Below, in pieces: positions 22,885-33,119 of a stretch of DNA of 64,000 nucleotides (positions are counted from its first letter, which is position 1; the number at the start of each line of letters is the position of its first letter). A program made the position numbers and the translations under genes. This DNA comes from Symsagittifera roscoffensis. Its lineage: Eukaryota; Xenacoelomorpha; Acoela; Convolutidae. The DNA lies in contig NC_087062.1 of NCBI RefSeq assembly GCF_963678635.1, forward strand, positions 60,615,584-60,679,583. Reading direction: 5' to 3'. Below the pieces are notes generated by a model that saw nothing but the letters and a program-made list of their open reading frames with translations, ran no database searches and had not been told where the DNA came from.

Positions 22885-23300
22885 ACTCCGAAGCAACCCT
22901 CCGGAGTCAGTTGAGCCCCATAACAACCCTCCTTTGTGAAAAATTTTCACGAAACCCTCCGAGATAGTTCAAATAACCCTCCAGAGTAAAGTTAGACTGC
23001 TCGGACTGATTTAAAGACTAGCTGGAGACCCCTTTGAGGCGACACTTGAAAAATTTCATTAGTTGAGGGAACCCTCCGAAGTAACCCTCCGGACTGACTT
23101 AAGCCTCATAGTGACCATCCTTAGTGAATTTTTTGGGGACCCTCCGAAGCCATTTAGGTGTTTAAGGTACCCTCCGAGGTAACCCTCTGGAGTAAGCTAT
23201 GTGTCCTAACAACCCTCCGAAGTAACCCCCGAAGTGACTTAAGCCCTTTAACAACCCTCCGTAGTGAAAATTTTCAGGGACCCTCCGGGACAATTTAAAC
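22885..23300 (+). repeat. Irregular repeat of ACCCTCCGGAGTAA
   Basis: About a dozen near-copies of AACCCTCCGGAGTAA or AACCCTCCGAAGTAA occur at uneven spacing of roughly 20-45 bp, often paired and followed by GACTTAAGCCC. They share the TCCGGA core with the 25-bp array at 17.6 kb on the same strand but not its period. Confidence 0.75.
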
Positions 23301-23490
23301 AACCTTAGATATCCTTTTAAGGTCTAAAAAAGGTCGACTACTCACGAGACGTGTATTTTAAAAAAATAGTGGCCCAGCTGACCCGGAGATTTGCGATCAA
23401 CTTTGGATTCTAAATCGGGTTCATCAAAAGTATCCGAACAAAACTTTTTTGTTATTATTTTGGTTGTGTGGTTGCCGTTAGCTTCTTAAT

Positions 23491-23790
23491 TGGAAGGCTC
23501 GGACAATCCGGAAACACATAAAAAAAGGCCTTGGTGAGTATATTAGACAAGACACACTCACTTGAGAAGACAAAGTTTTTCCCTACTCTGGTGCACTTGG
23601 AACTGTCCGGGTGTGGGAGAGCTTTTACTTAGACTCTAGATATTTTCGATTAAGAGGCTGCCTTGAGCTACGTAATATAACAGCTCGGGCAATCGCAGGA
23701 AATATAAAAGAAGACCTCGTTGAGTGTATTAGACACACTCACTTGAGAAGACAGTGTCCTGGGCTTTGTTCGTTTGGAGTGTTCCAATCG
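23491..23790 (+). repeat. Two diverged copies of an approximately 185-bp unit
   Basis: 23491-23590 and 23680-23770 share AGACACACTCACTTGAGAAG, GCTCGG(A/G)CAATC and a CCT(T/C)G(G/T)TGAGT string. The copies differ by substitutions and small indels. Each contains a short A-rich ATAAAA-type stretch. They sit in the leader side of element C. Confidence 0.6.
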
Positions 23791-24417
23791 AGGGAAGTCT
23801 TTTCCTTTAAAACTAAGTTATATTTATCTGTTGCTGAAACCATCACTGTTCTTTTATAAAGAATTTTTTGAGTTTAAACGAAGCAGTGATTTGATATTTC
23901 TGTGACGGCAAAGTGATACTAAACGAAAGATCGCGGTCACCTATAGGGTATTCTTGTCTTATTATCAATTGTGTTTTGTGTATTGGTTATAATATCTTGT
24001 GATACTGTTATACCAGGCGACTGAGTGGAGTTAGTAATAACATAACACTGGGCAGGCCCTGTGTGTAATTTAAGCTGAGCCTTGATAGCATCTCTAAGAG
24101 ATTGAAGGGATATTTTTGATATTGAAGGAATTGAGTAAGCAGGTTTAAGCAAATTTTCTCAAATATATTTTTGGTACTTGTGAATTGTCATCAAAAGATA
24201 TTTTTTTTAAATCACGAAACATGCAGCGTAGAGACTCGCTGTGAGAAACAACTAAGATTCCCAGGCTGAGCACGGAAAGCTCGCGGAGGTTTAAATCACG
24301 CCGTAGCCAATCCTCGATTGGTAGCATCTCAGACGTCTTTGCTTGTGAGGCAGCAAGTGAAGGTCATATTGGTCTTTCAGTGAGCGGAATGAAACAATGA
24401 AGTGAGAATAATCGAGA
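23791..24417. other. Leader of element C, non-coding
   Basis: No gene recognised. The sequence lies between the 185-bp repeats and the first gag codons of element C. No LTR boundary or primer binding site could be fixed. Confidence 0.35.
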
Positions 24418-24457
24418 TGGTGATGAACGCCGGGACGCCGAGGCTGGAGCGGCTAAC

Positions 24458-26010
24458 GTGGCGCCAACTGATCCCTTCGAGGAAGAGGAGCAAACGCTAA
24501 TCCGACCCGATCGCCACTTTTGCGAGGACGTAGAAGAGCCTGGCGAGGAATCTGAGCGGGAAGAAACTGAGAAAACTCAAGAGACCTCGGAGCGTTCAGA
24601 GGACCTAAAGGTCGGAATACGAGAGGAACTGTTGTTTAAGGGGACGTCCAAATCGGAGACCAAGAACAATAGTCGGAGAAAGGAACAATCCTCTCTAGTC
24701 AAGCAGGGAAAGAATGCGATGATGTCGAGCATGAGTCCAAGAGAAGAGCAACCAAGTTCGAAAGCGAAAAGAAGCTTCAAGACAAGGTACGATGAGCGCA
24801 TGACGTCGCTCCGAGCTGATGAATTGCCTTCTGGATATGACGGTGCCTGGCTGGTACACTCGGACATAGACTTCACACCTAGCCCGAGACAGGAGAAGAG
24901 CAAGAAAGCGTTGTCTGACTCGCCGACTAGACCAATGTCAGATGGGATAACGATGGGTGCATCCTCGATGTACGACAGGCTGATGATGTCGATGGGCACA
25001 CAAAGGGTGGTGCATCGTCAAGCACCAGGCTGCAACCTCAATTGATGTCATCGTCCCTGGGTCTTACTCAGTGCTGGGAACGGCTGGCGACTTGAGTAAC
25101 ATGTTTGCCGGTGTAATGACAGGCCTTGAAGAACTGCGGCACGATATGACCATGAGGATGGATCGAGTTGAAGAAAGGGCTCAAAAAGCCATGAAAGATT
25201 GGGAGACGAGCTGACAGACTTGAAGTCACCAGCGAGAAGGGATCAGGCCCAGCGGATTTGGGACGCCAATCGGTGCCTGGCGGAAAGCTTGGAGTCACAA
25301 GAAAGAGACGTTAGGATGACGAGAGAGATCGAGCTATTATTGAACGATCACGACAACACCTATGCTCATACGATGACTAACCTGGAGAAAAGACTCGATG
25401 CAAAAGCTGACTTTATGATGAGGAAGATTGATGAGATCTTGAGCGGCAGCAACCGAGAGAATTGTCCCGCTCCAATGAGGGACTCGCGTCGGGCAACTGA
25501 CAAATCCGGAAACCACGATTATGCAGGGGTGCAGCCGAGATCAAGAACGAATTTTGAACCTGACCTTAGGGAGAGACCCAGGGCAGCCCCGTCGAGGTCG
25601 GGTTGGACGGATCCGGCCACGCCAAAAGCGGATGCCACACCGGGAGCACATTTACCGACAATGCCAAAAGTCAGATTAGTGCCAGATCTGACTACCGTCT
25701 CGCAGGACACGACGATGTACGCTTCAATGTTTGGGCCTTTGAATAGATCTCTCGAAACATTCACCATCAAACTCTCGAAGTCAGCTGAGAGAGGAGAGAG
25801 GTCATGGAGGACACTCAAAAAGCCGAAATTATACAACGATGAGTCAGATGGCTGCATCGACACCTGAATAGAAGTGATGAAATTACACTTTGAAGAGGAG
25901 AATCTCTCCGAGAAACAGGAATGCAGCATACTGACAAGCAACATAGAGGGCACGGCCCTGAGCTGTGTAATGGCAAAAAGGACTAATGGCCCAGGCACTC
26001 ACGAATGTAA
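24458..26010 (+). pseudogene. gag: Element C gag N-terminal region to capsid start
   Basis: 24458-25045 is an acidic, Ser/Glu-rich segment (PTDPFEEEEQTLIRPDRHF) with no upstream ATG in frame. 25199-25867 contains a coiled segment (MTREIELLLNDHDNTYAHTM) and a Pro/Arg-rich linker, and ends with LYNDESDGCIDT followed by a TGA. The next codons continue in frame with the capsid start seen in element B (IEVMKLHFEEENLSEKQE). At about 26010 the similarity to gag ends abruptly and RT begins, so roughly 2.5 kb present in B is deleted here. Confidence 0.65.
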
Positions 26011-26029
26011 CTAAAAAGTTTGGCAACTT

Positions 26030-27279
26030 CATGTGTTACGTTAATGACGTGGTCATCGCGACACCAACGCTGGAGGACGATTTAGAGAGATTAGACTAGG
26101 TCTTTGTTTGCATGAAACAGGCCGGCTTGAAATGTAAACCTTCCAAGTGTGAAATCCAGAGAGACTCAATCAAGTATCTGGGTCGCCTTGTAGATAAACA
26201 CGGGTTCAGACCGGATCCCGAAGCGGTTGAAGCGGTGTTGACATGGAAAGCACCGAAGACCGACACGCAATTGATGAGCTTTCTCGTATTCGCAAATTAC
26301 TACCGAGAGTTTATCAAAGGGTATGCTGACAAGATATATCCCATGCAGAAGTTGATGCGAAATAAGGATAAGAAGTTCAGCTGGACTGACGAGGCTCAGG
26401 TCTCCTTTGAGAACATCATGCGCGAACTTTGCGAGGCTTCGGTCCTCGGCATGCCGACAGAAAAGGGGATGTTTGTATTAGATACAGACGCATCAGTAGT
26501 TGCGATATCGGGCATACTTCACCAGCAACAAGATTTGAATGGGAGGACTGTTCTCAGACCAATAGCTTACGGAAGTAAAGTCCTGAGCGACACTGAAGTT
26601 AAGTACGGTGCACCAAAGGCGGAGATGTTCGCGGTGATGACTTTCGTTGAAAAATACAGAACCTACTTATGGAGTGCTCCCTTCAGGTTGCATGTTGACA
26701 ATCGTGCTCTTGCCTGGCTAAAGACTTAATCGATGGACCAAATCTACATTGGTCGCTGGATCGTGCGTCTGGACGGCTATCACATGATCATAGCGAGTCG
26801 AACCCGTGACAAGCACCAGAATGTCGACAGCCTCAGCAAAAAGACTGAGTTTTATGCGCGATTAGAGGAGAAGCAGGCTAACCAGGCAGAAATGAAGGAT
26901 GGTTTCTCACTTCTGGATTAAGAGACCTGTAACAAGCTTGACAAAATCTGGCATCGACAAAATCTGGCATCCCATACCAGGACACCCTGATCTTCCCGTG
27001 GAGACGGCTGCTGAGATGAAAATGTTGGCAAAGGGTGATCCAGTTCCGTTGGATTTGCTAGTTCAATTAAATTTGGTGCAGCAAGAACTGGCCAGGCTGG
27101 ATATCAACAGCCAAGCACTGCTAAACAAGACGGCGAACGTGGCACCAGATATCATGCTGAAAATCCGTGACCTTCTTGACAGAGAGGTTACAAGGTATGA
27201 CAATGAATGGATGGAGACTATGCAGAGGTTGACAATTGCCGAAAAAATGGAGAAGAGGGCAGTAGCAATTCGGAGTTGA
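26030..27279 (+). pseudogene. pol: Element C reverse transcriptase (C-terminal half) and RNase H
   Basis: Starts at the active-site strand, which reads CYVNDVVIATP: Asn replaces the first Asp of the YxDD box. A TAG near 26098 interrupts the frame. The clean piece 26112-26729 has GLKCKPSKCEIQRDSIKYLG, FVLDTDASVVAISGILHQ, KAEMFAVMTFVEKYRTYL and LHVDNRALAWLK, the RNase H acidic residues being kept. Stops at 26727 and 26919 split the tail; 26899-27279 continues with PGHPDLPVETAAEMK and the region between RNase H and integrase. A local 17-bp direct repeat (GACAAAATCTGGCATC) lies at 26940-26970. Confidence 0.8.
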
Positions 27280-28440
27280 ACGGAGTCGGATCGATAGTGA
27301 ATCAGTTAGTGAGTTCAATTCCGAAAGATGTCCTTCTGAGGAGTTTGTATGTGGAAAGTCAACAATAGGTCGCCACTCAACCTGCTCAAGATTTCAGTAT
27401 TAAATTAGAATTCAGCGTAACGAGAAGAGTTCAGTTCACTGAGACGAAGGAGGAGTACGAGCCGAGCTCGGACTGTTCATCCGGAGACGGAAAATTGTCC
27501 GGGGAATCATGCACCTTCGGGCCCGGACAGGATGACATGTCTGGGGAGACAATGTCAAATCAAGGGACAGAGTTTTTTCCGGGGAGTCGAGAAACATCAT
27601 AAATAAATCAGGGTACGATGATGCAGAATCCATCAGCTCGAGTGGTGACTCGCAGTCCCAACCTTAAAGAGAATGTGTCAGAAACTACATCCAATTCCGA
27701 TGACTCGGAAATCGCGATTCATTTTTTGCTAGTAGAATGGAAGCAACACGGGCTGGACAGAGAAATGCATCAAGACCCAGACAGAGACCGGTATACCTCC
27801 GATGGAGAGGCTACGGTAGTTGATAATGCCGCAGATGAACTCGAGTTGATAGCAGTGTCGAAACTTCCGACTAGATTACTTCCGCATGCTAAGGTCGTCC
27901 GTACCAACCTGGAATCATCAGTGCAAGAAGCGACATCTTTGAAAAAGATATGGTGTGTTAAGTTGATGGACGATGCCTATGCATCAGATATAGTTAGCGG
28001 ACAACTGAACGTAATGAAGACATATCTGAAAGCCAGGTACCGACTGTCGGATCTTTTAAGGGCTCAGCAAAATGATACAATGACAAGTAATCTAAAGAGA
28101 TGGATCAAAAACGGAGCACCTGACAAAGGCGATTTGGAAGAAAATAGTTATATGACCCTAAAGCAATTTTTTTTACAGAAAAAAGACTTGCTGTACTTGA
28201 AGAAAGACGGGATCGTGGCCTGCAAACGCAAGGGAGAGGACAAAGTCCTGTACAAATATAATTCGATAGTGCTACCACAGTTGTAGCAACCTGAATTGCT
28301 CTTTCGTTCACATAGTCAGATGGGCCATCAGGGCGTGATTGAAGTGTATAACCGGACACAGAAGCGGTTTGAGTGGCCTGGCTTGAAGGAGGCCTGTGAG
28401 AAGTGGATCTCTGCATGCTTGGATGTCAACAGGTAAAGGA
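27280..28440 (+). pseudogene. pol: Element C linker and integrase zinc-binding domain
   Basis: 27441-27600 holds a linker with two LSGE or MSGE motifs, as in element B. 27618-28286 (222 residues) runs through VEWKQHGLDREMHQDPDRD, LKARYRLSDLLRAQQNDTM and a region ending KYNSIVLPQL before a TAG. Directly afterwards the zinc-binding domain reads FRSHSQMGHQGVIEVYNRT with the two His residues, and a Cys-containing end that slips frame near 28420. The order and residues match element B at 10.77-9.83 kb. Confidence 0.75.
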
Positions 28441-29494
28441 CCCTAGGAAGCTGAGTTTTCCTCTTCAGTCAATAGAGTCATCAGGATTCAATGAGGTTGT
28501 GCAAATCGATCTTCAGAAATAATGCATGACGGACACTGGCTATATTCAAGTGCTGGTAATGATTGATCATTTCACAAAGTATGCAGAAGCAGCTCCCTGT
28601 ATGAAAAAGTCAGCGGAGGAAACGTGCGACCACCTGATAAATGTATGGATAGCCAGACACGGCTGCCCAATCACATTCCAATCAGACCATGGCAAAGCAT
28701 TCGTGGGTGATCTCGCAAAGGAGTTAATGAAGATGTCTCAGGTAACACAGGCCCACTCGACCACTTATCACCCACAAACGAATGGCCTGGTTGAAAGACT
28801 GAATCGCTCATTAGTGTCCATGTTGAGGGTTTATTGCTCACGCTACATGGATGACTGAGATAAGCACTTGCCGCAAGTAATGGGTGCTTACAACAGCACC
28901 GAAAACGCTACCACGGGAATAAGCCCGCATCTGATGTTAACCGGTCTCCAGTTGTCAAGGGCACGAAGCACGCAGTGGAGGTCCCGGCTTGGCCGGGGAC
29001 ATGCTCATGTGAAGGAACACCAGGAGGCGTGGTTGGTGGGTTCAAACCAACTGCCGGATAGATGCCCTCGGTATCCGCTGACCAGTCCTGCTCTTGCACC
29101 AAAAGTTGGAGCCGCACAGGACGTAAACGAGAGAATGCTAATAGGGAAGGACGGGATGGAGCCGAACTTCATTAGTAGGAACGCTGCTGCCCTACACACT
29201 TTTTTATTTCACTTCCCTAATTTTTGGAGTCGGAAGGAGATTAAATCTGTACCTTCGAGGAAACCCGAGGTATCTGCACATCATTGGAACGATGTGTACT
29301 TACCAGCCGACGACCAGTCTAGACTGAGGTGGCTCAAGCGGGAGACGGTGATGATGTTGGAAGCGCAAAAAGAGTCGAGGGGAGGCATTTATTTGACAAT
29401 AGATGAAGTAGTGCCGCATAGTGAGGAACATGTAGAAATTGTTATAAAGGATGAAGTGTTTTACGAAGCCGGTCAATTGATGATACCGTCTTAG
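28441..29494 (+). pseudogene. pol: Element C integrase core and altered C terminus
   Basis: The core 28526-28858 has VLVMIDHFTKYAEAAPC, FQSDHGKAFVGDL (Asp) and TYHPQTNGLVERLN (Glu), so the late Asp and the Glu are intact; the first Asp lies just upstream in VQIDLQK. A TGA at 28856 is followed in another frame by VMGAYNSTENATTGISPHLM, the conserved integrase continuation. From about 28960 the frame 28868-29494 no longer resembles integrase and ends with HVEIVIKDEVFYEAGQLMIP. The switch suggests a deletion that removed the GPY/F end and joined other coding sequence. Confidence 0.7.
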
Positions 29495-29605
29495 CTGGAC
29501 TCAAGATTTGATATGCAATAAGGCCCCTCCGGGCCGGAACCCTAGCCAGATGACGAGGGAAGAGATGAGGGTGCAAACAAGGAGAACCAAGGAGAGGATG
29601 ACCCC

Positions 29606-30451
29606 ATGGAGAGCAAAGATGACAAAGTGAGTGAATTCGACCTGGGTGCCCTGGGGATAGATCTCTTGGAACGAGACTCTAATGAAACGGAAGGCGGTGG
29701 AGCGAATGAGACATTAGTGTTGATGAAGCCCTCGTCATTTATGTTACCCACCAAAGAAGCCTCATCTAGCCTGTCTACCGTGAAATCAATGTCCTTAATG
29801 GAGGCGCATCAAGGAAGAGACACGTCCAAGCTGCTCTGCGAATTTCCTCGAAGGCGAACGATTGATGAGTGGGAACGATATTAAAGTGAACTTGAGAGGA
29901 AGACTGGAGAACTGTGGACTGGGGTAGCTTTCGTGGAAAGCACATGGGACGTGATCCGGAGATACGGCACTCAATCCGTGATGAGAGTGGGATTGAATCA
30001 GCCCATCATGCGTGAATTGTTGGGGACATTGATAGAGCCCACTGAATCTGACGGTCTGAGCGAGTCAGTAATCGAAGAGAGCGCTGAGGAGATTCCGGAT
30101 ATGCGAGACCAACCTGTAAAAAGAACGAAGAAGGGGCTGAGGATAAACAAGTCTATGGTGAGGAAACTCAAGAGCAGAGTAAACGACAAGGTGACCAACC
30201 CAAAGGTTGTGAAGTCAAAAGTAGCCGCAGTGATGATGTCACTGGCTCAGGTGTCTCGTCCGGTCGAAAGCGGACAAGGAGATGCTGCCACGCATGGCGG
30301 CGGAGAGAAGGAGAATCAGGTGCCACCAATGTTGTCAGCAGGACTGATGTCCACAGCCTCAAAAGCGAGGAAGAACGAGAGGGACCCTGGCCGATACCAG
30401 ACTGGAAATGGAGATTATCAGCCAGTGTGGATTTGGTGGACTGGAAGATAA
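29606..30451 (+). pseudogene. Element C cargo ORF 1 (unknown)
   Basis: Two open pieces in succession: 29606-29884 (acidic, MESKDDKVSEFDLGALGIDL) and 29933-30451 (172 residues, VESTWDVIRRYGTQSVMRVG, then a basic stretch VKRTKKGLRINKSMVRKLKS and a low-complexity end). A TAA at 29881 separates them and the following codons look like the same protein. The basic cluster could be a nuclear signal, which is an inference. No family recognised. Confidence 0.4.
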
Positions 30452-30791
30452 CAAATTTTCCCGGAAGAATATAGCGAAAATGAAACTGGAGGTACAACTC
30501 GACGTGGTCGAGTATAGCCACATCACTATGCCATCTGGAGCGAACAAAGAGGGCCTAGAACAGATGATCAAAATTTCCTTGAGGACGGCCCTCCAGAAGT
30601 ATTTCGACAACACAATGCGCACACCTTCGACAGTGACCGCATATCTCGCCAACCCATGTGTCAGGACAAACTTGCAAGTGAAGCTGATGTGGTGTCTTGT
30701 TGGGACAAGGAGGCAGGAGTATGAAGCCACCATTAAAACCAAGGCCAGGGAGCAGCAATTGGAGCTAGTGGAAGCTCTGAAAACTCCGTGA
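30408..30791 (+). CDS. Element C cargo ORF 2 (unknown, 127 residues)
   Basis: Starts with ATG at 30408, overlapping the end of cargo ORF 1 in another frame, and ends at a TGA (30789). It has a beta-rich start (AKMKLEVQLDVVEYSHITM), an alternating helix (LEQMIKISLRTALQKYFDN) and an end with VKLMWCLVGTRRQEYEATI. The composition is that of a globular protein and codon use is even. The downstream ORF begins after only five bases, so ORFs 2 and 3 may be one broken gene. No family recognised. Confidence 0.4.
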   Translation: MEIISQCGFGGLEDNKFSRKNIAKMKLEVQLDVVEYSHITMPSGANKEGLEQMIKISLRTALQKYFDNTMRTPSTVTAYLANPCVRTNLQVKLMWCLVGTRRQEYEATIKTKAREQQLELVEALKTP

Positions 30792-30795
30792 TAGC

Positions 30796-31530
30796 ATGTT
30801 CGAAACGAAAGGACGCGCTTTGCTTTGTGAGGTTTGCGGTGGATCGTATCCCCATCCGCTGTTAAAGGACTGCGTGAAGGCTATCAGAAAAAGAGGGGTG
30901 AAGCATGAAGAGGTCTTGTTCAGGGCCCTGTTAGAACTCTACCAAGATATGCCACTTTGGATCCCGGCGAAGGAGCTGAACGACTTCGATAGCTACTGGA
31001 GGTTGGAGGAAGTCAGGAGATGCTCCAACAAAGAATTGAAGTCTCTAAAGAACTGCTAGAAAAGGTCAGCAGCCTGAAAGAATATGCGACGTTAGGGGAG
31101 CAGAAGTCCTTCCAGTATGTGTCAAGTGTGCCTGGAATGGCCTATTTTCCATTCGTCAATGAAGACGCGTACTTTGACTTTGATCAAGCGGTGATCCTCG
31201 ATTTCTTGGTGGATGGTGGAAAGAGTGCGAGAATTGGGGATGATAACATCTGAACAGCTGCAGTTGGAAGTGATTCTGGAGGAGCGAGTGGTCAAACCCA
31301 GGGTTCCCAAATTGAAAGGGCCGGTGAGCTTTGAGTGTGGCTCGTGGGACGGTCCACTGAAGACCAGCCTAGTGACGAAATGGGAACTTATGAAGCCTCC
31401 ATGGTGCCCAAATCTGAACGCGGGTCTGATATGGGACGTCAACGCTGATGTTGAAATAGATGAGAGCGACAATGAGATCCTGCATGATTCACCACTTGCT
31501 GGCCTTCAAATCAACCTACCGAGCGATTGA
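30796..31530 (+). pseudogene. Element C cargo ORF 3 with Cys motif (unknown, frameshifted)
   Basis: Three overlapping pieces: 30796-31059 (frame 1), 31020-31253 (frame 3) and 31213-31530 (frame 1). The first has LLCEVCGGSYPHPLLKDC, which looks like a small zinc-binding motif, then a helix KHEEVLFRALLELYQDM. The second has SVPGMAYFPFVNEDAYFDFD. The third, SFECGSWDGPLKTSLVTKWE, ends at TGA 31528. The overlaps are where single indels would reconnect them, so I read them as one protein of about 240 residues. No family recognised. Confidence 0.4.
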
Positions 31531-31708
31531 CTGAAAACAAGTAGCTGCCTGGCCGCCAGTTGTGGACTGGGGGCACTTGTGATGAAAAGGTCACTGCTTG
31601 GAAACTATGGCCAGACAACATTGCCAGGCAGCGAGGCTATTCGTGATGCTAAGCATGTAGGGCAAGAGCGAGATGGAATTAGCTGCCGATTGCCACGCGC
31701 TTATTGAG

Positions 31709-31741
31709 TTGAATTTACTAACTTTCTTTTGGTTCTACAGT
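31709..31741 (+). promoter_or_regulatory. Candidate intron branch point and 3' splice site
   Basis: TACTAAC at 31717-31723 is a perfect branch-point consensus. It is followed by a pyrimidine-rich run and a CAG ending at 31740, directly before an ATG at 31742 that opens a 197-codon frame. This is the layout expected of a spliced 3' ORF in a retroelement. The donor is not identified. Confidence 0.5.
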
Positions 31742-32332
31742 ATGACAAGCTCTATAGAATCACCAGAACGTCTCGAGAGGGTACATGATTCAGTGAACGC
31801 CCTGAGCGTGGAAGTGTTTCCGGGGTCATTGCAGACCGAACAGAAAATTGGAAGCTGGCGAGAAGCTCTCGAGAATGAGATGAACATGAAATATAGCGAG
31901 GGATATCACAAGACAGTTGGCTCAAATTACCTCGTGGGATCCAATTTGGCTCCATACTGCAACAGCAGGTATCCGACACACATGGTGGTAGTGGATGCCA
32001 GAACGCAGCATCAATTGATTGATCAACTCTTTTTGGTGCCCAAGTGCGTGCAATTATCGAAGATGTCTAAAAATTACCATGAATTACTGACGAAGATCCT
32101 TCGGGCAGCCCCATGGAGGTCTGGATATGAATTAGAAGAGATAGTAGGGGAAAATTTTGTTAAACTGGGCAATGGAAACGTCAATGATTTTCAGAAGAAG
32201 AAAACGGGCAGGATGATAGCAAACGATTTCCCGACGATTGACACGAAGGATGAAACACATCAGATGATGATGGAAATAGTGCAACTGCTGATAGCACCGG
32301 CTTATCGAACCTGGAGGAAAACATCCTGTTGA
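31742..32332 (+). CDS. Element C cargo ORF 4 (unknown, 196 residues)
   Basis: The likely start is the ATG just after the splice acceptor at 31740 (MTSSIESPERLERVHDSVNA); the frame is open further upstream to 31673. The protein is mixed alpha/beta with HMVVVDARTQHQLIDQLFLV, a segment shaped like a hydrophobic strand followed by an acidic residue and helix, and NYHELLTKILRAAPWRSGYE. It ends at 32330 with a TGA that overlaps the next ORF. The function is unknown; no catalytic motif can be claimed. Confidence 0.45.
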   Translation: MTSSIESPERLERVHDSVNALSVEVFPGSLQTEQKIGSWREALENEMNMKYSEGYHKTVGSNYLVGSNLAPYCNSRYPTHMVVVDARTQHQLIDQLFLVPKCVQLSKMSKNYHELLTKILRAAPWRSGYELEEIVGENFVKLGNGNVNDFQKKKTGRMIANDFPTIDTKDETHQMMMEIVQLLIAPAYRTWRKTSC

Positions 32333-32949
32333 CTCATGGGGAGTACCCGTGTCACTGCCTGGCGCAGACGTTTTGGTACTCCAAAAGGGCAAATTTAAAG
32401 TTAGTATGGGATGCTTGCGAGTATTTTTCCATGGGATTACCTGGTCATGCCCTAAAGGTTTCTATACTCATGGTCAGTGCCAGGTTAGCAGCGAAGTGGC
32501 GTGAGGCTAATGCAGGAACGAACGAGCAGGAGATGGCAGTAGCGACTATTGAGCAAATGAGCAAATTGAAGACCAGCAGAAAACTGGATCTGTTCAAGAC
32601 CACCTGCAAGGTCCTTAGGATACTCAAAGCCATTGAAATAATAGGGACATGACAGAGATTGATGGCTTGGTTCCCTTCGGTGATGACCGCATGGGTATAT
32701 GAACGCTCGAAGCGTCATATGTCCCAAAACGCGAAGACCTATCGATCTTTCCAGCTGAATGTAGGACCGGGTGCCTATAAGAGGGTGCTCCTGACGCATA
32801 GAAACGCCGTCACGACAACTGTGAAGCGGGTGACCGGAATGTTTTGTGTGACTGAAAACGAGAAAAAGGAGGTCTTACTAGCTGACCTGGAGGAAAATGT
32901 ACGCATGTGCTTGCACAACAGTTTCTGCCGGAACCGAGACAAGACGTGA
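32329..32949 (+). pseudogene. Element C cargo ORF 5 (unknown)
   Basis: 32329-32652 (MTHGEYPCHCLAQTFWYSKR, helical, ends at a TGA) is followed in frame 2 by 32659-32949 (MMAWFPSVMTAWVYERSKRH, QLNVGPGAYKRVLLTHRNAV). The ATG at 32332 overlaps the preceding ORF end, as in polycistronic viral transcripts or after a single indel. Both pieces have globular composition. No family recognised. Confidence 0.4.
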
Positions 32950-33119
32950 ACGTAGAACTCCTGCCCTGCTGCAAGCAGAGACTGAAGGAACAAGAAAGTT
33001 GTTGATATGCTACGATATGCACTGGAAGATAGTGAGATAGGTGAGCAAGAACAAGAATGAATGGAATAAGAGTTGAAGGCGAGAGGAAGCAAAAGTGGAG
33101 AGGAATGAAAAACTGAAGG

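Noticed and set aside
24455..24475. TGGCGCCAACTGATCC as a primer binding site of element C.
   Set aside because: It lies within the acidic gag coding sequence and has no LTR end upstream.
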